In this document: positions 42,829 to 54,350 of the stretch, piece by piece
Numbering within the stretch: position 1 is the first letter of the stretch
Layout of the letters: every line of letters begins with the position of its first letter
NCBI GenBank assembly: GCA_009733575.1
Contig: ML769397.1
Coordinates: forward strand, 186,001-250,000
DNA length: 64,000 bases
From: Gymnopus androsaceus JB14
Taxonomy: Eukaryota; Basidiomycota; Agaricomycetes; Agaricales; Omphalotaceae
Reading direction: 5' to 3'
Made by a program: the position numbers and the translations under genes
Notes under the pieces: model-generated
What the model saw: only the letters and a program-made list of their open reading frames with translations
Told to the model about the DNA's origin: nothing
The model's database searches: none

Positions 42829-43435
42829 TGGAGTCCAAGTGGATGGGAGAGCAATTGACCGCTACTAGTCCGATCAGAAGGAGTAAATAAGTAAATAGGT
42901 TGGTAGAACGAATCACGAAGAATCCAGAGCCCAAGCTCTGAGAGTGAGAATACTTAATTGAAATGGATGAGGGCACCAGGCTGCTGACTCCAAGTTGGAG
43001 AATTCTACGTTTTCTATAAAGGAAGAGACGGTCGTTTCGTTGCACATTGTACATCCAGATGCTGCAGCAGTGGGCACACGAAGTCTTGCAAGTCAAGTGA
43101 AATGTTCAGTGATAGGAGTTAGGGTAAATAAACGTTGTACCGTTGACGTAGGCGAAGGCATTTGTTTTCTAGATCCATTCTGTATCTTGACCGACTTGCA
43201 AAGCGTTGACGGACGAGTGAGCACCTAGTTCGAGTTACCAGTTCTTGACGGACGTCTATGCAGCCGAGAACTTTGAAGGTTTCTAACCTTCATAGAACAA
43301 AAGCTCGTCGATAGATAGATAGATGATAGGGCTGTACTTGCGGTTTGCACACCGCCTGGAAGAGTGAGTCGCGTGTGGCTCGGCGCTTATTCGCGTCTGT
43401 GACGCAACTCTCGAGCTTGAACGAATACGTTCATA
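42829..43435. other. Intergenic
   Basis: Short GATA microsatellite at about 43310-43326. No gene supported. Confidence 0.5.
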
Positions 43436-44124
43436 ATGCAAAGTCTTCGACGAATCCCTCGTCTTCCGCGACGAAATATCACTCTATGCTCTCCAACTCT
43501 CTCAACTCGTTGGCGGTCCATTCACTCCACATGCATCTCCCAGAGCAGTGCCAAACCGCAGCCATTCACCAACATCCTCGCAGACGAGATACCTCCTCCA
43601 GTCCAAGTTAGCTCAGTCTCACCTAGCGGAATACAACTCACGGATGGACTGATTATTCCTGGTGCTTGCGTCTTTTTGGAAGGAAAAGTTTTCTTGTGGG
43701 ATCCGCCGAGTTTGAGAGGAGTAGCTTGGGAAGGATGGAAAGAGGAGCATTTTGATTTGTTTCAAGTTGTTGTACCGAAACCTGGTAGCTAGCCTGTTTT
43801 ACTCTTTTTAGCTTTTATTAGTATTGACGATGTCGATGCAGAGATTCTTCTACTTGGTACAGGCAAGACGATTTTCAACCTCCGGCGTTTATCAGACAAT
43901 ATTTGAACAAGATGGGTATTCAGCTTGATGTTATGGATACTGTACGTTCAACTAGCAGCTTGGAATCGTTCAAATGCTCAGGTTTTCTGTAGCGAAATGC
44001 TTGCTCGACATACAATCTCCTCGCAGAAGAAGGCCGAAGAGTAGCTGCAGCTCTGTTACCTCTTGCACCGAGGACGTGGCAGAAGGCTCAGGAGACCATT
44101 CATAAAGATTCAAAAACTCGGTAG
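43436..44124 (+). CDS. NDUFAF3: NDUFAF3-like mitochondrial complex I assembly factor, one base missing
   Basis: Exons 43436-43784, 43842-43941 and 43993-44124. The N-terminus MQSLRRIPRLPRRN is Arg-rich without acids, a mitochondrial presequence. Conserved blocks of the DUF498/NDUFAF3 family follow: FTNILADEIPPPVQVSSVSP, GIQLTDGLIIPGACVFLEGK, ILLLGTG, QPPAFIRQYLNKMGIQLDVM, DTRNACSTYNLLAEEGRRVA and AALLPLA. The protein helps assemble the membrane arm junction of NADH dehydrogenase. The summed exon length is 581, one short of a multiple of three; the lost base lies between LLLGTG and FQPPAF (about 43856-43871). For a conserved housekeeping gene a sequencing deletion is the likelier cause. The stop is 17 bp from the end of the opposite-strand gene. 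Confidence 0.88.
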
Positions 44125-44141
44125 TGGTACAAGAACAACTA

Positions 44142-44820
44142 TTAATCTTCGCCTTCGATATCGTTCGCCTTTCGTTTGCCCTTATTCACCGGCGAAGACT
44201 GGATAGCCGGAGGCTCGGAAGGCGCGTCTTCGTCGTCGTCTATGGGTGGATCGACTGCGACTATAGGCAAAGGCTCTCCTGCAGATCGGATGGAAGGATG
44301 GATTGGAAGGATGGACGCCAACACAACGGAGAGAGAGAAAGATTGTTATATTCATATTCACAGTGCATGGATAACCAAGAATAAAGAATACGCAATGTAA
44401 TCGCCAGATGCTTACCTTGAGAATCCTTGAACTGGATATATAATGTCTCCCAAACACCCAGCTTCAATGCTTTGATACTCGACTCCGTTTCGAGAATATG
44501 GTATTCTTTTGTCTGTTTCGCCTTGACTAGTCGACACAATTCAAAGTCATCCACCACAGTCACTTTTGGTATTCCTTCTTCCTGGTTTAAATCTGATGAT
44601 AGAGCAGATAAAGCCTCTTCCTTCAAAGACGCGATTGTTGTAGAAGGGGGTACAGTGCAGAATATTGATGATTTATGCGTTCGGATGATTATATGATAGA
44701 TTTTTGGTTCGGATTTTGGTGGCTAGATATTTTCCTCGTTAGAGTAGAACGATATAAAAGCTGGCAAGCTTACCATAATGTCGAATAAGAGGAAGAAGGA
44801 GCAAATACTCCGGCGATCAT
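44142..44820 (-). CDS. Small acidic-tailed protein with ubiquitin-like N-terminal part (tentative)
   Basis: Start at 44820 (MIAGVFAPSSSYSTLM) or, after the first intron, at an equivalent Met before PPKSEPKIYHIIIRTHKSSI. Exon 2 continues FCTVPPSTTIASLKEEALSA and TVVDDFELCRLVKAK, then KLGVWETLYIQFKDSQ. The last exon is EPLPIVAVDPPIDDDEDAPS ending GKRKANDIEGED. The beta-rich start with TIASLKEEAL resembles a ubiquitin-like fold (inference). Start codons of this gene and NDUFA8 are only 66 bp apart, so they share a bidirectional promoter. Confidence 0.65.
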
Positions 44821-44886
44821 GCTGAAATCGGCGCTTGAACCCGGACGGTCACGAGCCTCTCCGATACTTTCGACTTATTCCCAACG

Positions 44887-45584
44887 ATGAGCAGCTCGTT
44901 CCAACCTGGCTCTGTTGAGACCAGACCATACGTCGACCCTACACCATTACCAGATGATATCCCAAAAGTTGCCGAGCTTGGCGTAACAAGTGGACCGCTG
45001 AAGAGCGCTGCTTTCTTCATTGGAGCGTATTGCAAGGAATTTAATGGTCTGTTTTTTTGACTTCAAGTTATGCTTGACGATGGTTGGAATTAATATCGTT
45101 ATTCATGTAGAGGATTTTATGCTCTGCAAGGCGGAAGACCGTGACCCTGCGCATTGCTTGAAGGAAGGACGGAGAGTGACGAGATGTGCGACAGACTTGT
45201 ATGTGCTGTCCTATAGCTTGCTTTTCTTTCCTGACGTTCAAATGCTGCATAGGATCACAAAGATGAGAGAAAACTGCTTGTCCCAATTCTCAGAGCACTG
45301 GAACTGTCTGGAACGGAATAACCAGGTCTGTCTGTCCCTCTCCGTAATTCTCCCAGTGTCTAACCCTTGGCATAGGAATACTACCTCTGTCGAAAGCCGG
45401 AACGATCACTGAACGCTTGTATGTTTGAGAAACTAGTGCGTAGCATCCGTCTCCTTCCTTCGAATCCGAGCTAATACCGACCTATCTGTAGGGCCTAACA
45501 AAAGTTATCCCAGGATCTCCTGCAGGCCAAAAACCAATACATCAAGTCGAGAACCCGGTATTCAAGCTATTCAGAAGTAGATGA
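44887..45584 (+). CDS. NDUFA8: NDUFA8, complex I 19-kDa CHCH subunit
   Basis: Five exons (44887-45046, 45111-45198, 45253-45325, 45376-45435, 45492-45584) give an open 157-residue protein. It reads MSSSFQPGSVETRPYVDPTP, then ELGVTSGPLKSAAFFIGAYC and DFMLCKAEDRDPAHCLKEGR. The CHCH cysteine pairs lie in MRENCLSQFSEHWNCLERNN and EYYLCRKPERSLNACMFEKL, and the end is QVENPVFKLFRSR. The twin CX9C pattern marks intermembrane-space import by Mia40, and the protein is an accessory subunit of NADH:ubiquinone oxidoreductase. Length and motifs match the family, and phases agree throughout. It is in tandem with the lipoate ligase gene 213 bp downstream. Confidence 0.95.
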
Positions 45585-45797
45585 ATACCGCTTGTATTGG
45601 TTTGGATGTAGAACTTCCTAGAAGGAAGCAAGGGAGAGGAGATCAGAGTCGACAAGCTGTATAAGTTAATAGCATTCTTTTTATTATTTCGATGGAGAGA
45701 ATGTAAATTCGGGACGTCTCTGAGCAGTAGCGTGAATAGAAATAATGAGGAACAAAACGCGTCGGAGCGTCGGAACGTTTCAATAAACGCCTCGGAC

Positions 45798-47739
45798 ATG
45801 CTCTCTTCTCGACTACCACGACATTCAAGATGTCTTATCCAACGCAGCCGCGTTTTTGACCTTTCTCGATACTATTCTACCTCCCCAAACCCAAATACTC
45901 CTACTCAGACTCCTCAGCACTCAATATACGTCTCAAAGTCCACTAATCCATATTTTAATCTATCTTTTGAAGATTGGTTCGTACCTGCTCTGAGACTGAG
46001 AATTAGCCGCAGTTATGGAGCATTCTCTCTCTTTACACAGGTTATTCAGACACAAAACACCAGACGAGCCTCTGCTTTTGTTATACCGCGATGATCCCTG
46101 CGTAGTCATTGGACGAAACCAAAATCCTTGGAAGGAAGTCAACTTTGCCGCGTTACGGGCGACGCAGGGTAGGATTCCGTTTATTCGGAGACGAAGTGGT
46201 GGTGGGACGGTGTATCATGTATGTTTTCACCTATAAACCTTCCCAATGTTCACGGGGACTGAGTTGAGTATGTTAGGATCACGGAAACACCAATTTCTCA
46301 ATACACCTCCCCAGAGCTTCCTTTGATAGACATCTGACCGCTCAGGTTATTCTACGCGCCGTGCGTTCACTAGGAATCGACGACGCCATAGTAAACGACC
46401 GAAATGATATTTGTGTCGGAAAAGAAAAGATAGGTGTTTTGTCCTTTTGCTGTAAACTTGGAATGGTGTCGTCGATGTCCTTTATCTATTTATCTACCCT
46501 TTCCTTCCTTCCTTGGTGCTTACTCTGTTCCATTCTACCCACGTCTCCGGTTCAGCATACAAAATCGTAAACAAGCGCGCATACCATCATGGGACTATGC
46601 TCATCTCGACGCGATTGGATACTCTAGGGGATCTTTTGCATTCCAATAATACAAAGGTATGTATGTTCGTTCGTTCGTATATAGCAGGTAGAACCCATTG
46701 GTTCCTCTTCTCTTGCCAAATGTCCTTTTTCGGCCATCGGTTTTGAACATTCGCCGTTTTAGGTCAATACGACCTTGATTTTTACATGTGCTTCTTTTTT
46801 CTGCGAATACGAATACGAAACGGCTATGGGTACGATGAATATGGTTGTTGTGTCTTTTGGCGTTTAACGGATACATAAATAGTCCGACCTACTTGATTTT
46901 TGACTCAAGCTAACTAAATAACTCTCTCTCCCTCCTCCCTGCCTGCCTTCCTTCCTCACTCATCCACAGGACGAAACAATGCAAACCAAAGGAGTAGCAT
47001 CCGTACGCTCTCCAGTCCGAAATCTACAACGTTTCAACGTCACCCACGAATCGTTTGTCGAGGCCGTCGTACGCGAGTTTCGGGAAGAATACTATCAATG
47101 TGCAGAATCGGAGGTATGTATGCCCTGTTCTTTGCTTTTTCCGTCCCCGACCCCGTCCTCGTCGTTCCTGACCCGCCCTCCTCTTGTAGGTCCAGATTAT
47201 AGGCGAAGATGAATACCGAGATATGGAGTATATCCAGAAAGGGATGTTGGAGCTTCCGGTGAGTATGTTACCGGGTTGATCGTCGGGAGAGGTTCATCAT
47301 CAATACTGTGAATATCTAGAGTTGGGAGTGGGCGTACGGCCAGACACCGGAGTTTACCTACACACCGAGGCGGTCTTTCGAGTGGGGATCCGTGGTGAGT
47401 GTCTGTTCCGTATCCTTGCTATTCTGGGTAGCTCACGAATTACCGCCACCCTGTTAGACCGCCAAAATACGATCCAAACATGGGATTATCCTAGATTGTT
47501 CAGTGACTGTCGAAGTCGTTGCTTCGGAATCGGAATCAGATTATTCAACGACCACGTCTAATCGACGAACTGACTCTCCGCATCCGAAGCAAGATGTCGC
47601 TCTGAAGCTGCTACAGGACCGAAGATATGGGTTTGTCTCGGCGGAAGACATACAAAATGCTTTGGCGTTATCTGGAATAAATGGTCCCGGATTTAGGAAG
47701 GACATAGCACATTGGCTCGAGATGATGATGAACAGCTGA
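45798..47739 (+). CDS. Lipoate-protein ligase (LplA/Lip3-like), mitochondrial
   Basis: Start MLSSRLPRHSRCLIQRSRVF is a mitochondrial presequence. The LplA catalytic domain follows in small exons: PYFNLSFEDWLFRH, LLLYRDDPCVVIGRNQNPWK, IPFIRRRSGGGTVYHD (the RRxSGGGxVxHD signature), GNTNFSIHLP, SLGIDDAIVNDRNDICVGKE, KISGSAYKIVNKRAYHHGTM, LDTLGDLLHSN and KGVASVRSPVRNL. The C-terminal accessory domain ends DIAHWLEMMMNS at 47739. The enzyme attaches lipoate, via lipoyl-AMP or by transfer, to E2 subunits and the glycine cleavage H protein (yeast Lip3/Aim22 family). At least six introns. It appears open, though I did not verify every phase. Confidence 0.9.
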
Positions 47740-48046
47740 TATCCTGACCCTAACTCAATATATACTACAGCTGTAGATGCAACGGGGAGGCGAGGCGATG
47801 AAAGTAGCAGCTGGGTGATTTCACGCCATCTTCTGTTCGTGTGCAGAAGAAAGTAGACAAGCACTGGATTCCAAAAAGTGCGCCACGCTAAGGCGTATCA
47901 CGTGACTCTTACCGGAGGTCAACAACTCAAGAGTCGAAAAGATAGGTTGGAGAAAGGCTGTCAGTCGGACGCTGGAAGGTAATAATAGTCGGAAGGCGAT
48001 AATAGACATGACTTGCATGCTGATTCTTTCTATAGCAGAGACCGCA

Positions 48047-48489
48047 TTACATGGTCGTCTTTTGTGTGTACCATATACTACTCGTCTCGAACCCAGGCGG
48101 TGGTGCAGGATCATCCTGCAGGAGGAGAGTTTTAGCAGTTGATATGAAGCGGAAAATTCAATCCAAGTACGCACTCTTTGTCCGCGCTTATGGCCCGTTA
48201 ACTGTTCATCCCTTCTCATCATCATCTCATCCCAGTTATCTATATTATGACGAATAGGCTAATTTTTAAAAAGAAATAATCATCAAAAAAAGCTCAAGAA
48301 AACCCCAAGCAATCAATTCACCTTGCCCAAATTCTGAGCTCGCGTCGAAATGTTCAGCAGAGTACCGGAAATTCCAAACATCACGGTGACCAAACCTGGG
48401 CAATCGTAAAGGGTGTTAGAGCACCATAGTTAAGTTCAAGAGGTTGCGAAGCTACCGAAAGGAATGAGAGCCTCCCAAGGAACAGGCAT
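48047..48489 (-). CDS. NDUFA1: NDUFA1 (MWFE), complex I subunit
   Basis: Four exons (48456-48489, 48322-48395, 48175-48258, 48047-48115) total 261 bp, an 86-residue protein with agreeing phases. It starts MPVPWEALIPFGLVTVMFGI, one transmembrane helix, then SGTLLNISTRAQNLGK, DNWDEMMMRRDEQLTGHKRG and GFETSSIWYTQKTTM. This matches the fungal NDUFA1 family: an N-terminal membrane anchor and a charged tail ending with RLTG-like and WYT-like motifs. It is an accessory subunit of the complex I membrane arm. Converges with the lipoate ligase gene (308 bp apart). The longer frames overlapping it are spurious. Confidence 0.92.
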
Positions 48490-48768
48490 GATGATGGTCG
48501 AAAAGCGAGAGTAATATTTATCCGTGTTTGGCATCACCGCCGGCATCAGAATGCGGCGGCTATTTCCTTTTTGAGTTGGTACTTCCTGACGATCCGAGCT
48601 AGTTTCTGAACTGAGCTCTGGGAAGCGATCCTGCAGCTGCAGCTCATAGGAGAGAAAATGATAGTATTCGAATGGTAGAAAGGTAGGCATTGATGACGGT
48701 AATGGTATTAAATATATATATACTATCTACTAATGCAAAAGTTCGTTCGTACAGATGCATCCAGTCCT
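48490..48768. other. Intergenic
   Basis: Between NDUFA1 start and the end of the next minus-strand gene. Probably the NDUFA1 promoter; no motif identified. Confidence 0.4.
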
Positions 48769-50420
48769 TCATAATGATCTATGAATATGGGCATAGTATT
48801 CATTTGCTGCAGGTTCCAGAAATGCAGCGTCGATCTCGCTGGTCGGAAAGTAAGATGAAGCATCGAAGAAGGCACTACTGTCGTTATAGGTATTCAAGTT
48901 CAAGCAACTATTGTCCAAGGCTTCATATGAACTATAAGGAAGTGCTGAACTAGCAGAGTGTATTCTCCCACCTGAATCACGGATCCAGGGGGCTCTGGGG
49001 TATGTATAGTACGCCATTGATTGGTGCAGAAAAGGATCACCGCCGTCCAATGGTTGTCCTTCTTGGATAAAAGGTTTATCAAAAACATTCATTGAACGGA
49101 AAGCGGAAAACTTACCGTATCCAGTCCCTGGCGCAGCGAATGAACTCGGCGGAGCACTGAGTGCGGGTGGCATAACTTGAGTGGGATACTCGACGTTGTT
49201 ACCCAGTGCATGGTACTCGCTCAACGAGGTATGTCGCTCGCCACCTCTTGTCGTCGTACTATACGGGGACAAGTAGTCGTAGCCTATGTATTGAAGACTC
49301 GGATCATCTCCAGGAATCGTCTGGGCAGGACCAAAATCAGTAGTGATAGTGCTGAAATCGACTAAAGGCGAAGGTTGCCGGGCATCGAAGTTGCTCGAAG
49401 AATAAAATGCCGAATCATTCGAGCTAATATCGTTGCCCATGTATGGGATTGAAACAGAATTGCTTAACGGACCTTCTCCAGAGAGTCCGCTAGTGCTAGA
49501 TTCCATAAAAAGGAGAGATCCTTTTGTAGGATCGGCGGACGACTCGGAGTAATATGGCATAGTCGATGGTACATGTCTGGAACACTGTCCGAACGGAGGA
49601 GAGGGTCCAGAAGGAAGCGAGAAACTATTCGCATGGAAAGGAAAATGTCTCGAATCTTTGGCGCTGGAAGGGAATTGCTGCGAGAGTATTCGTAAAATCT
49701 GCTGGCTCAAACGGTTGATTGGAGGCACCACAAAGACTTACTTGAGTTGATCCAACTCTATCAACACAACTCGCGTCATATTCAAGGCCATAGTTGAACA
49801 TATTTAGAGTAGACATGGCGTCGTTTACTTCAGGAATAAAAAATAACGCGTTGGAAGGGTTATGGATATCTTCTCCTGGGTCGATTGAAAGACCACCACC
49901 GTCAGGCGTATGGTCCGTATATATCTTAGACTTGTCGTCACTAAAACGCGAATCAAGATCGAACGAGGAGAATGGATTAACACGAAGGACGTACGGTGGG
50001 GGCCAGCCCAAGGAAGCATATGAAGGAATGAAGAAGGTGGGATCATTATGCCGCATCTCTCCTGGCATCCCGGACGCAAGAGGAGAAGGCGAATCGTTTC
50101 TCTCAGCTTGTGGCGCAGGCTGAGAGGCAGAGCTTTCCGATGAAACTGGTGAAGGAGGAGGGGAAAACCGAATCTCCCCTTCAAGACCGCCAGAGGATTC
50201 GGTTGCGGGTTGGATAGGACCGTCTTGCGCAGTTATCCTCCAACCTCCCAGCTATAATTCGGTAAGCATTGAAAGATTGATGTGGATCATAATCTCGACT
50301 CACATGTCCCGCAAATCCTTCAAGCTTTCTTGGGAGCTTCCTGGGACCAGGACCAGTATCCTTTCGTCTTTGCCGGCGACCCAATCTCACATCGCTCTCG
50401 CAGCCAGAGATCTTGGGCAT
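48769..50420 (-). CDS. Ser/Tyr/Pro-rich hypothetical protein (possible nuclear regulator)
   Basis: Start at 50420, MPKISGCESDVRLGRRQRRK, a strongly basic stretch (RRQRRKDTGPGPRKLPRKLE) suited to nuclear import or DNA contact. After an intron (about 50304-50230) come Ser/Pro-rich sequence (RFSPPPSPVSSESSASQPAP), WPPPYVLRVNPFSSFDLDSR, and a 43-bp intron at about 49742-49700. A long disordered Tyr/Ser-rich C-terminus follows (LQYIGYDYLSPYSTTTRGGE, FFDASSYFPTSEIDAAFLEP), ending AHIHRSL at 48769. No zinc cluster, homeodomain or other known domain is visible. The low-complexity acidic/aromatic tail recalls transcription activators, but that is inference. Confidence 0.65.
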
Positions 50421-51907
50421 TATTGATGGAGAAGTGCGAGGAGTAGCAAAGAAGATGGAGCGCTATGACTCGGAGTGTGTTACAAGAAGCAATGTGCGCC
50501 ACCCAGAATGAGTACTTATACCTGGCCGCTCAATCTCGACAACTGACCGCAGGCACATTCATTGATATGTAGAAGGTCTACAGGCTTTTCCATAGTCGGG
50601 CGATGCAAGGAACCGGTTTTTGACTCGGAGGCGGGGTATGCGGGTGTTTTTAGCGATTTCATTATGAGGTTTTTGAGAGGATGCTACAAAGATTCAACAA
50701 AGTGTACGCGAACCCGATGGGAACTGTGGCGTCTTCCCATATCTGGTAATGATAAATTTGCCTCGAGGCATCAGTATTCAAAAGTCCTCCGTCATAGAAT
50801 TTCTAGAAAGCTCGAGCAGAGTATCAAACGCGACATTCAAGGCCTGCCGCTGCTGAGCAAATCCGCTTGTGTGGCGCAAAGTGTGGCGTACAAACGAGCT
50901 TTGAGACGAATCCTGCAGTCGGTTCTACTTTTTTCTTGGATGCATTAACCTGACATTCATTCTGAGACGTCCTATCCTGAAACATTGTTCAAAATTGTCA
51001 AAAGAAAGCGAGAAACCGCAAAACTAGAGCACCCATCCATCTATGGAAACCGTGGCGTCCAAATCGGTGGCGGTGATTTGTAGGGCCGTCCTTCCGTGAC
51101 AGTGAATTTTTTTTCCTGCCTTTGGAAGTAGACTAAATATGGCTGGTCGAAGGCACTGGTTATAACGACAAGATGTGCCCGGACAACCCATTTAACATGC
51201 TGAAATAACGTGTCGATGGGCGGAGTAAGAAGGAGTTGAGATCTTCAGGTTGGACCGACGTTCAGTCAAAGTGCTGTGGTGCTTGCTTAAAGTTTGGGCC
51301 TTCTAGAATGGCAATCTAAGGGAATAGATTAAGATGACTCAATCGTCGATTCTAACCAGCGAATGGACGATGTAAAGTTGAAGAAAACCGAGTCAAAGTC
51401 AAGGTTTACTAGTGTGGCGCACTCACCCTGTAAGTGTACGAGCTACAAGGAAAGTCACATCGTTGGAAAGCTGGTTGGTTATGAGAAGAATACTGTAGCT
51501 AGCCAGACCAAAGACAATGCAAAGTTCAAGTAAACCGACTCAAAACCGCTACTTATAATGTTTTCGGATTCAGGATTTGCTAGTGTGGCGCCAATGTGGC
51601 GCACTCTGTACGTCCAGTATCCGGAATCCTAGTGTGGCGCACATTTCCCTTCCAGAAAGATTGCAGTGTAGCCATGACGTCGCTAGGGCTAGCCTGTTCG
51701 ATAAATTCTTCAAAAGATGCAGTAAAATGTTATAATTACAGTGCTTGTGAGATAATAGTACGAGACATTGAAAAAACCGTCTATGTAAATATGTGTGTAC
51801 AGGCAGCGCAAAGGAAAAGAAGAGACACCAATATACTATAATTATCCAAAAAAGCCAAGGACGAATCACATCACGAACTGAAAAAATCGTCCGAGATACC
51901 CTTACTA
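50421..51907. other. 1.5-kb gene-poor region with iterated TGTGGCGC motif
   Basis: AGTGTGGCGC(A/C) or TGTGGCG(T/C)A occurs at about 50868, 50880, 51411, 51580, 51594 and 51633, with AGTGTGGCGCAC twice. The surrounding sequence also repeats (AACCGAGTCAAAG / AACCGACTCAAAA). No convincing gene. May be decayed transposon ends or a protein-binding array. Confidence 0.45.
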
Positions 51908-54350
51908 TCAGTTTCGTCTCTTCGCTCGTTCCCTCGCCACAAGCAGAGGATAATCATCCGCTTCAAGGCCTGATGCAACAGTATCCGAAGGCGCATCGAT
52001 ATCAGATGTCTCGGTTGCACCTGTCCTAGATGATAGGCCAGCCGTAGATCTCGTCGTCCTCAGCGTCGACGAGGAGCTTTTCGCGAGGGATGGATTCTTC
52101 AGTGATGCATCCGACCCAGTGGATTTTAGTCCTCGTCCAACATCAGATCGTTTTCTAGTAGGGACGGAGGAGGAAGTCTGGCCTGATTTAGTTGAAGGTG
52201 TTTTACCCTTGCCTTTCGCCGTAGTGGAAGCTGCTTTATTCGAACTCGACGAGGATGGTCTCTCGTCTACATCCTCCGAAGCCGAAGCTGCACTCGTCCC
52301 AGAAAGTTGTTTTCGGACACGAGAAGCACGTGTAGTCGTACGACTAGTTCCTTTCTCTGCTGCGGGAACAGAAAGCGGTTTCCGTCGAGACGAAGTACGG
52401 GTAGGAACTGGTTCAGATTCCGATGTGGTTGTAGTAGACTGACCGCCTTGACCAGAAGCTGAAGAAGAGGAAATGACTTTTCGCCTCTTTCGTGTTCCGG
52501 TGAGAAGAACCTCTTGAGCTCGAATCTCTCCTTCGTCTTGTTCGACTTCACTGGGCGTCTCTTCGATTACACGCCCAGCCGACCGTATCGAATGAGCAGA
52601 TTTTAGAGCAGTCGTTGGTACGGGTTTCGACGCAGCAGGTGCATCCTCCTTCTTCTCCAAGTCTGAAGATACATGAGACGAAGAAGCAGATTCTACTGAA
52701 GATAGAAGCTGCAAGTCCTTCTCCTTCTGTGGAAAGCTTCGGCTGTGGGTTCTCTTCCTGCCCCGCAAGTTCGGTGGACTGAAGCGCGATGTCGATGTGA
52801 GCTCAATACCTGGAGCGCTTCCGAGAGAAGAATCACTGGCTATGTCATCGTTCTCAATACCAGATAAAGGAATTAAGGGTGGCCCAGCAGGAACAGGAGC
52901 TTGACCCAAGCCAGCGTTCGACTGTGACATGGACAGCTCGTCACCCGAGTCAATCGACAAAGATTCCTGAGTCAATTGAAGAAGGCGAGCTTCTTCCTTG
53001 GGAGTTTCCGGAGTTCGAAGTCGTGTCTAGGAGAGGGAGGAGCGCAATAGATCCCGAAGGATATCTCCTTCCCTCTGTCTCTCGTTCCAAATCCGTAAAG
53101 ACCGACCTCGCGCTAGCACGCATACGAATCGTCGATCGTGAAGCTGTAGCAGAAGATGGCTGCAGCGAAAGTGGAACACGAGGAGTTTGAAGAGTAACGT
53201 TAAACGAATCCTCATCTGAATCGAGCGCTGCATCGTCATCCGATTCGTAATGATGATTCTCCTCGATATCCACTTCCATATCCTCTGCCTCCTCAGCGCT
53301 GCTACTTTGACTATTATCCCTTCGAATGCCGGTCAAAAATTGTGTGTGGTGTTCGGCCCCATTATCACTTTCGTCGCTCAAGCCGTCATAGTTTCCGTGG
53401 CCGGGGTGTAATGGCACACGGGGCGGCAAGAGCGACCTATGAAAATCCTGGCGGTTTCTAGTCAAATTATCGCCTTCGTCCTCATCTTCTTCTGGAACAG
53501 GTGGGACCCAAATCGTGTAAGGACCGGCTGCAGAAGTTGGATCGTGTCCGACAAGGCCTGAAACAGGATGCGGATTCGGTAACCGAGATGAAGTGACCAG
53601 TGGTGTTGGAGGATAAGCAGAAGGTAAATTTGGATATCGTCGCCATTCCATGTCCGCAGCTGGGTCTGCTGGGTGAAACGAGGAAGACATATGACCATTG
53701 GACTGCTGGGCCTGGAATGGAGATTCTGGTCGATGATTTCCAGAAGTTTCTGAATACGGAGGAGGAATATCATCTTCATGGCTACGGGATAGAAACGACC
53801 ATGGTACCAAGGCTGCCAGAGGTCGCAAAGGGAATGAAATGAGCGCAAACAGAAGGTCTCCAATTAAACGGAATAGCTCAAGTGAGCTGTCGATGGATTT
53901 GGTGTAAGGTCGTAAGATGGGCCGTATCAGATGAAGGAATAAAGGCTCTGCACCCTAAGTAAAACATAAGTCTAGAGCTGTAATACATATTAACGAAACT
54001 TACCCTTGCTCGCGTGAATATCATAAATAGTATGACAAGTGCCTTGAATTCGTTGTAGAAGGGTATGAAGAGTGATATTAACGGCTCAATGTGTCGCTCG
54101 TATACCGAAAAACAGCACTAAGTCCAGTTAAGTCAGCGCAATATTCAAACGGTGCACTGTAATTTACCCAAAGTATCCAAACGGCCAAACATCCCTTCAA
54201 ATCGCGCTTCCGTTGTGTAACGCTTCGTACAGTGGGAGGCTCCGCCTTTCCGTTCCGAATTCGAGTAGGAGGAAGCTTGAGAGTTTTAAAAGTGTCCCAG
54301 ACATTCAGAAAGAGCATGAACATGCGCAGAATTGGCACGAATAATGCCAT
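51908..54350 (-). CDS. TB2/DP1/HVA22 (REEP/Yop1-like) membrane-shaping protein with long disordered tail
   Basis: Start at 54350, MALFVPILRMFMLFLNVWDT, then VTQRKRDLKGCLAVWILW. After a 49-bp intron comes CCFSVYERHIEPLISLFIPF with YNEFKALVILFMIFTRARGA, and after another intron EPLFLHLIRPILRPYTKSID with LELFRLIGDLLFALISF. This is the TB2/DP1/HVA22 domain: hairpin membrane segments that curve ER tubules, as in Yop1 and REEPs. The next several hundred residues are Ser/Pro/Asp-rich and disordered (PPPYSE; SDESDNG; KRTHSRSF; EARLLQLTQESLSIDSGDEL), ending ARERAKRRN at 51908. A splice with acceptor CTCTCCTAG near 53030 is needed to connect the two long frames. The tail is much longer than in Yop1. 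Confidence 0.85.

Noticed and set aside
44817..45035. Minus-strand frame beginning MQYAPMKKAALFSG
   Set aside because: It is the reverse frame of NDUFA8 exon 1, whose plus-strand reading is clearly the conserved protein.
47821..48225. 134-codon minus-strand frame as a separate gene
   Set aside because: Its beginning is the third exon of NDUFA1 (DEQLTGHKRG) and the rest reads through an intron.
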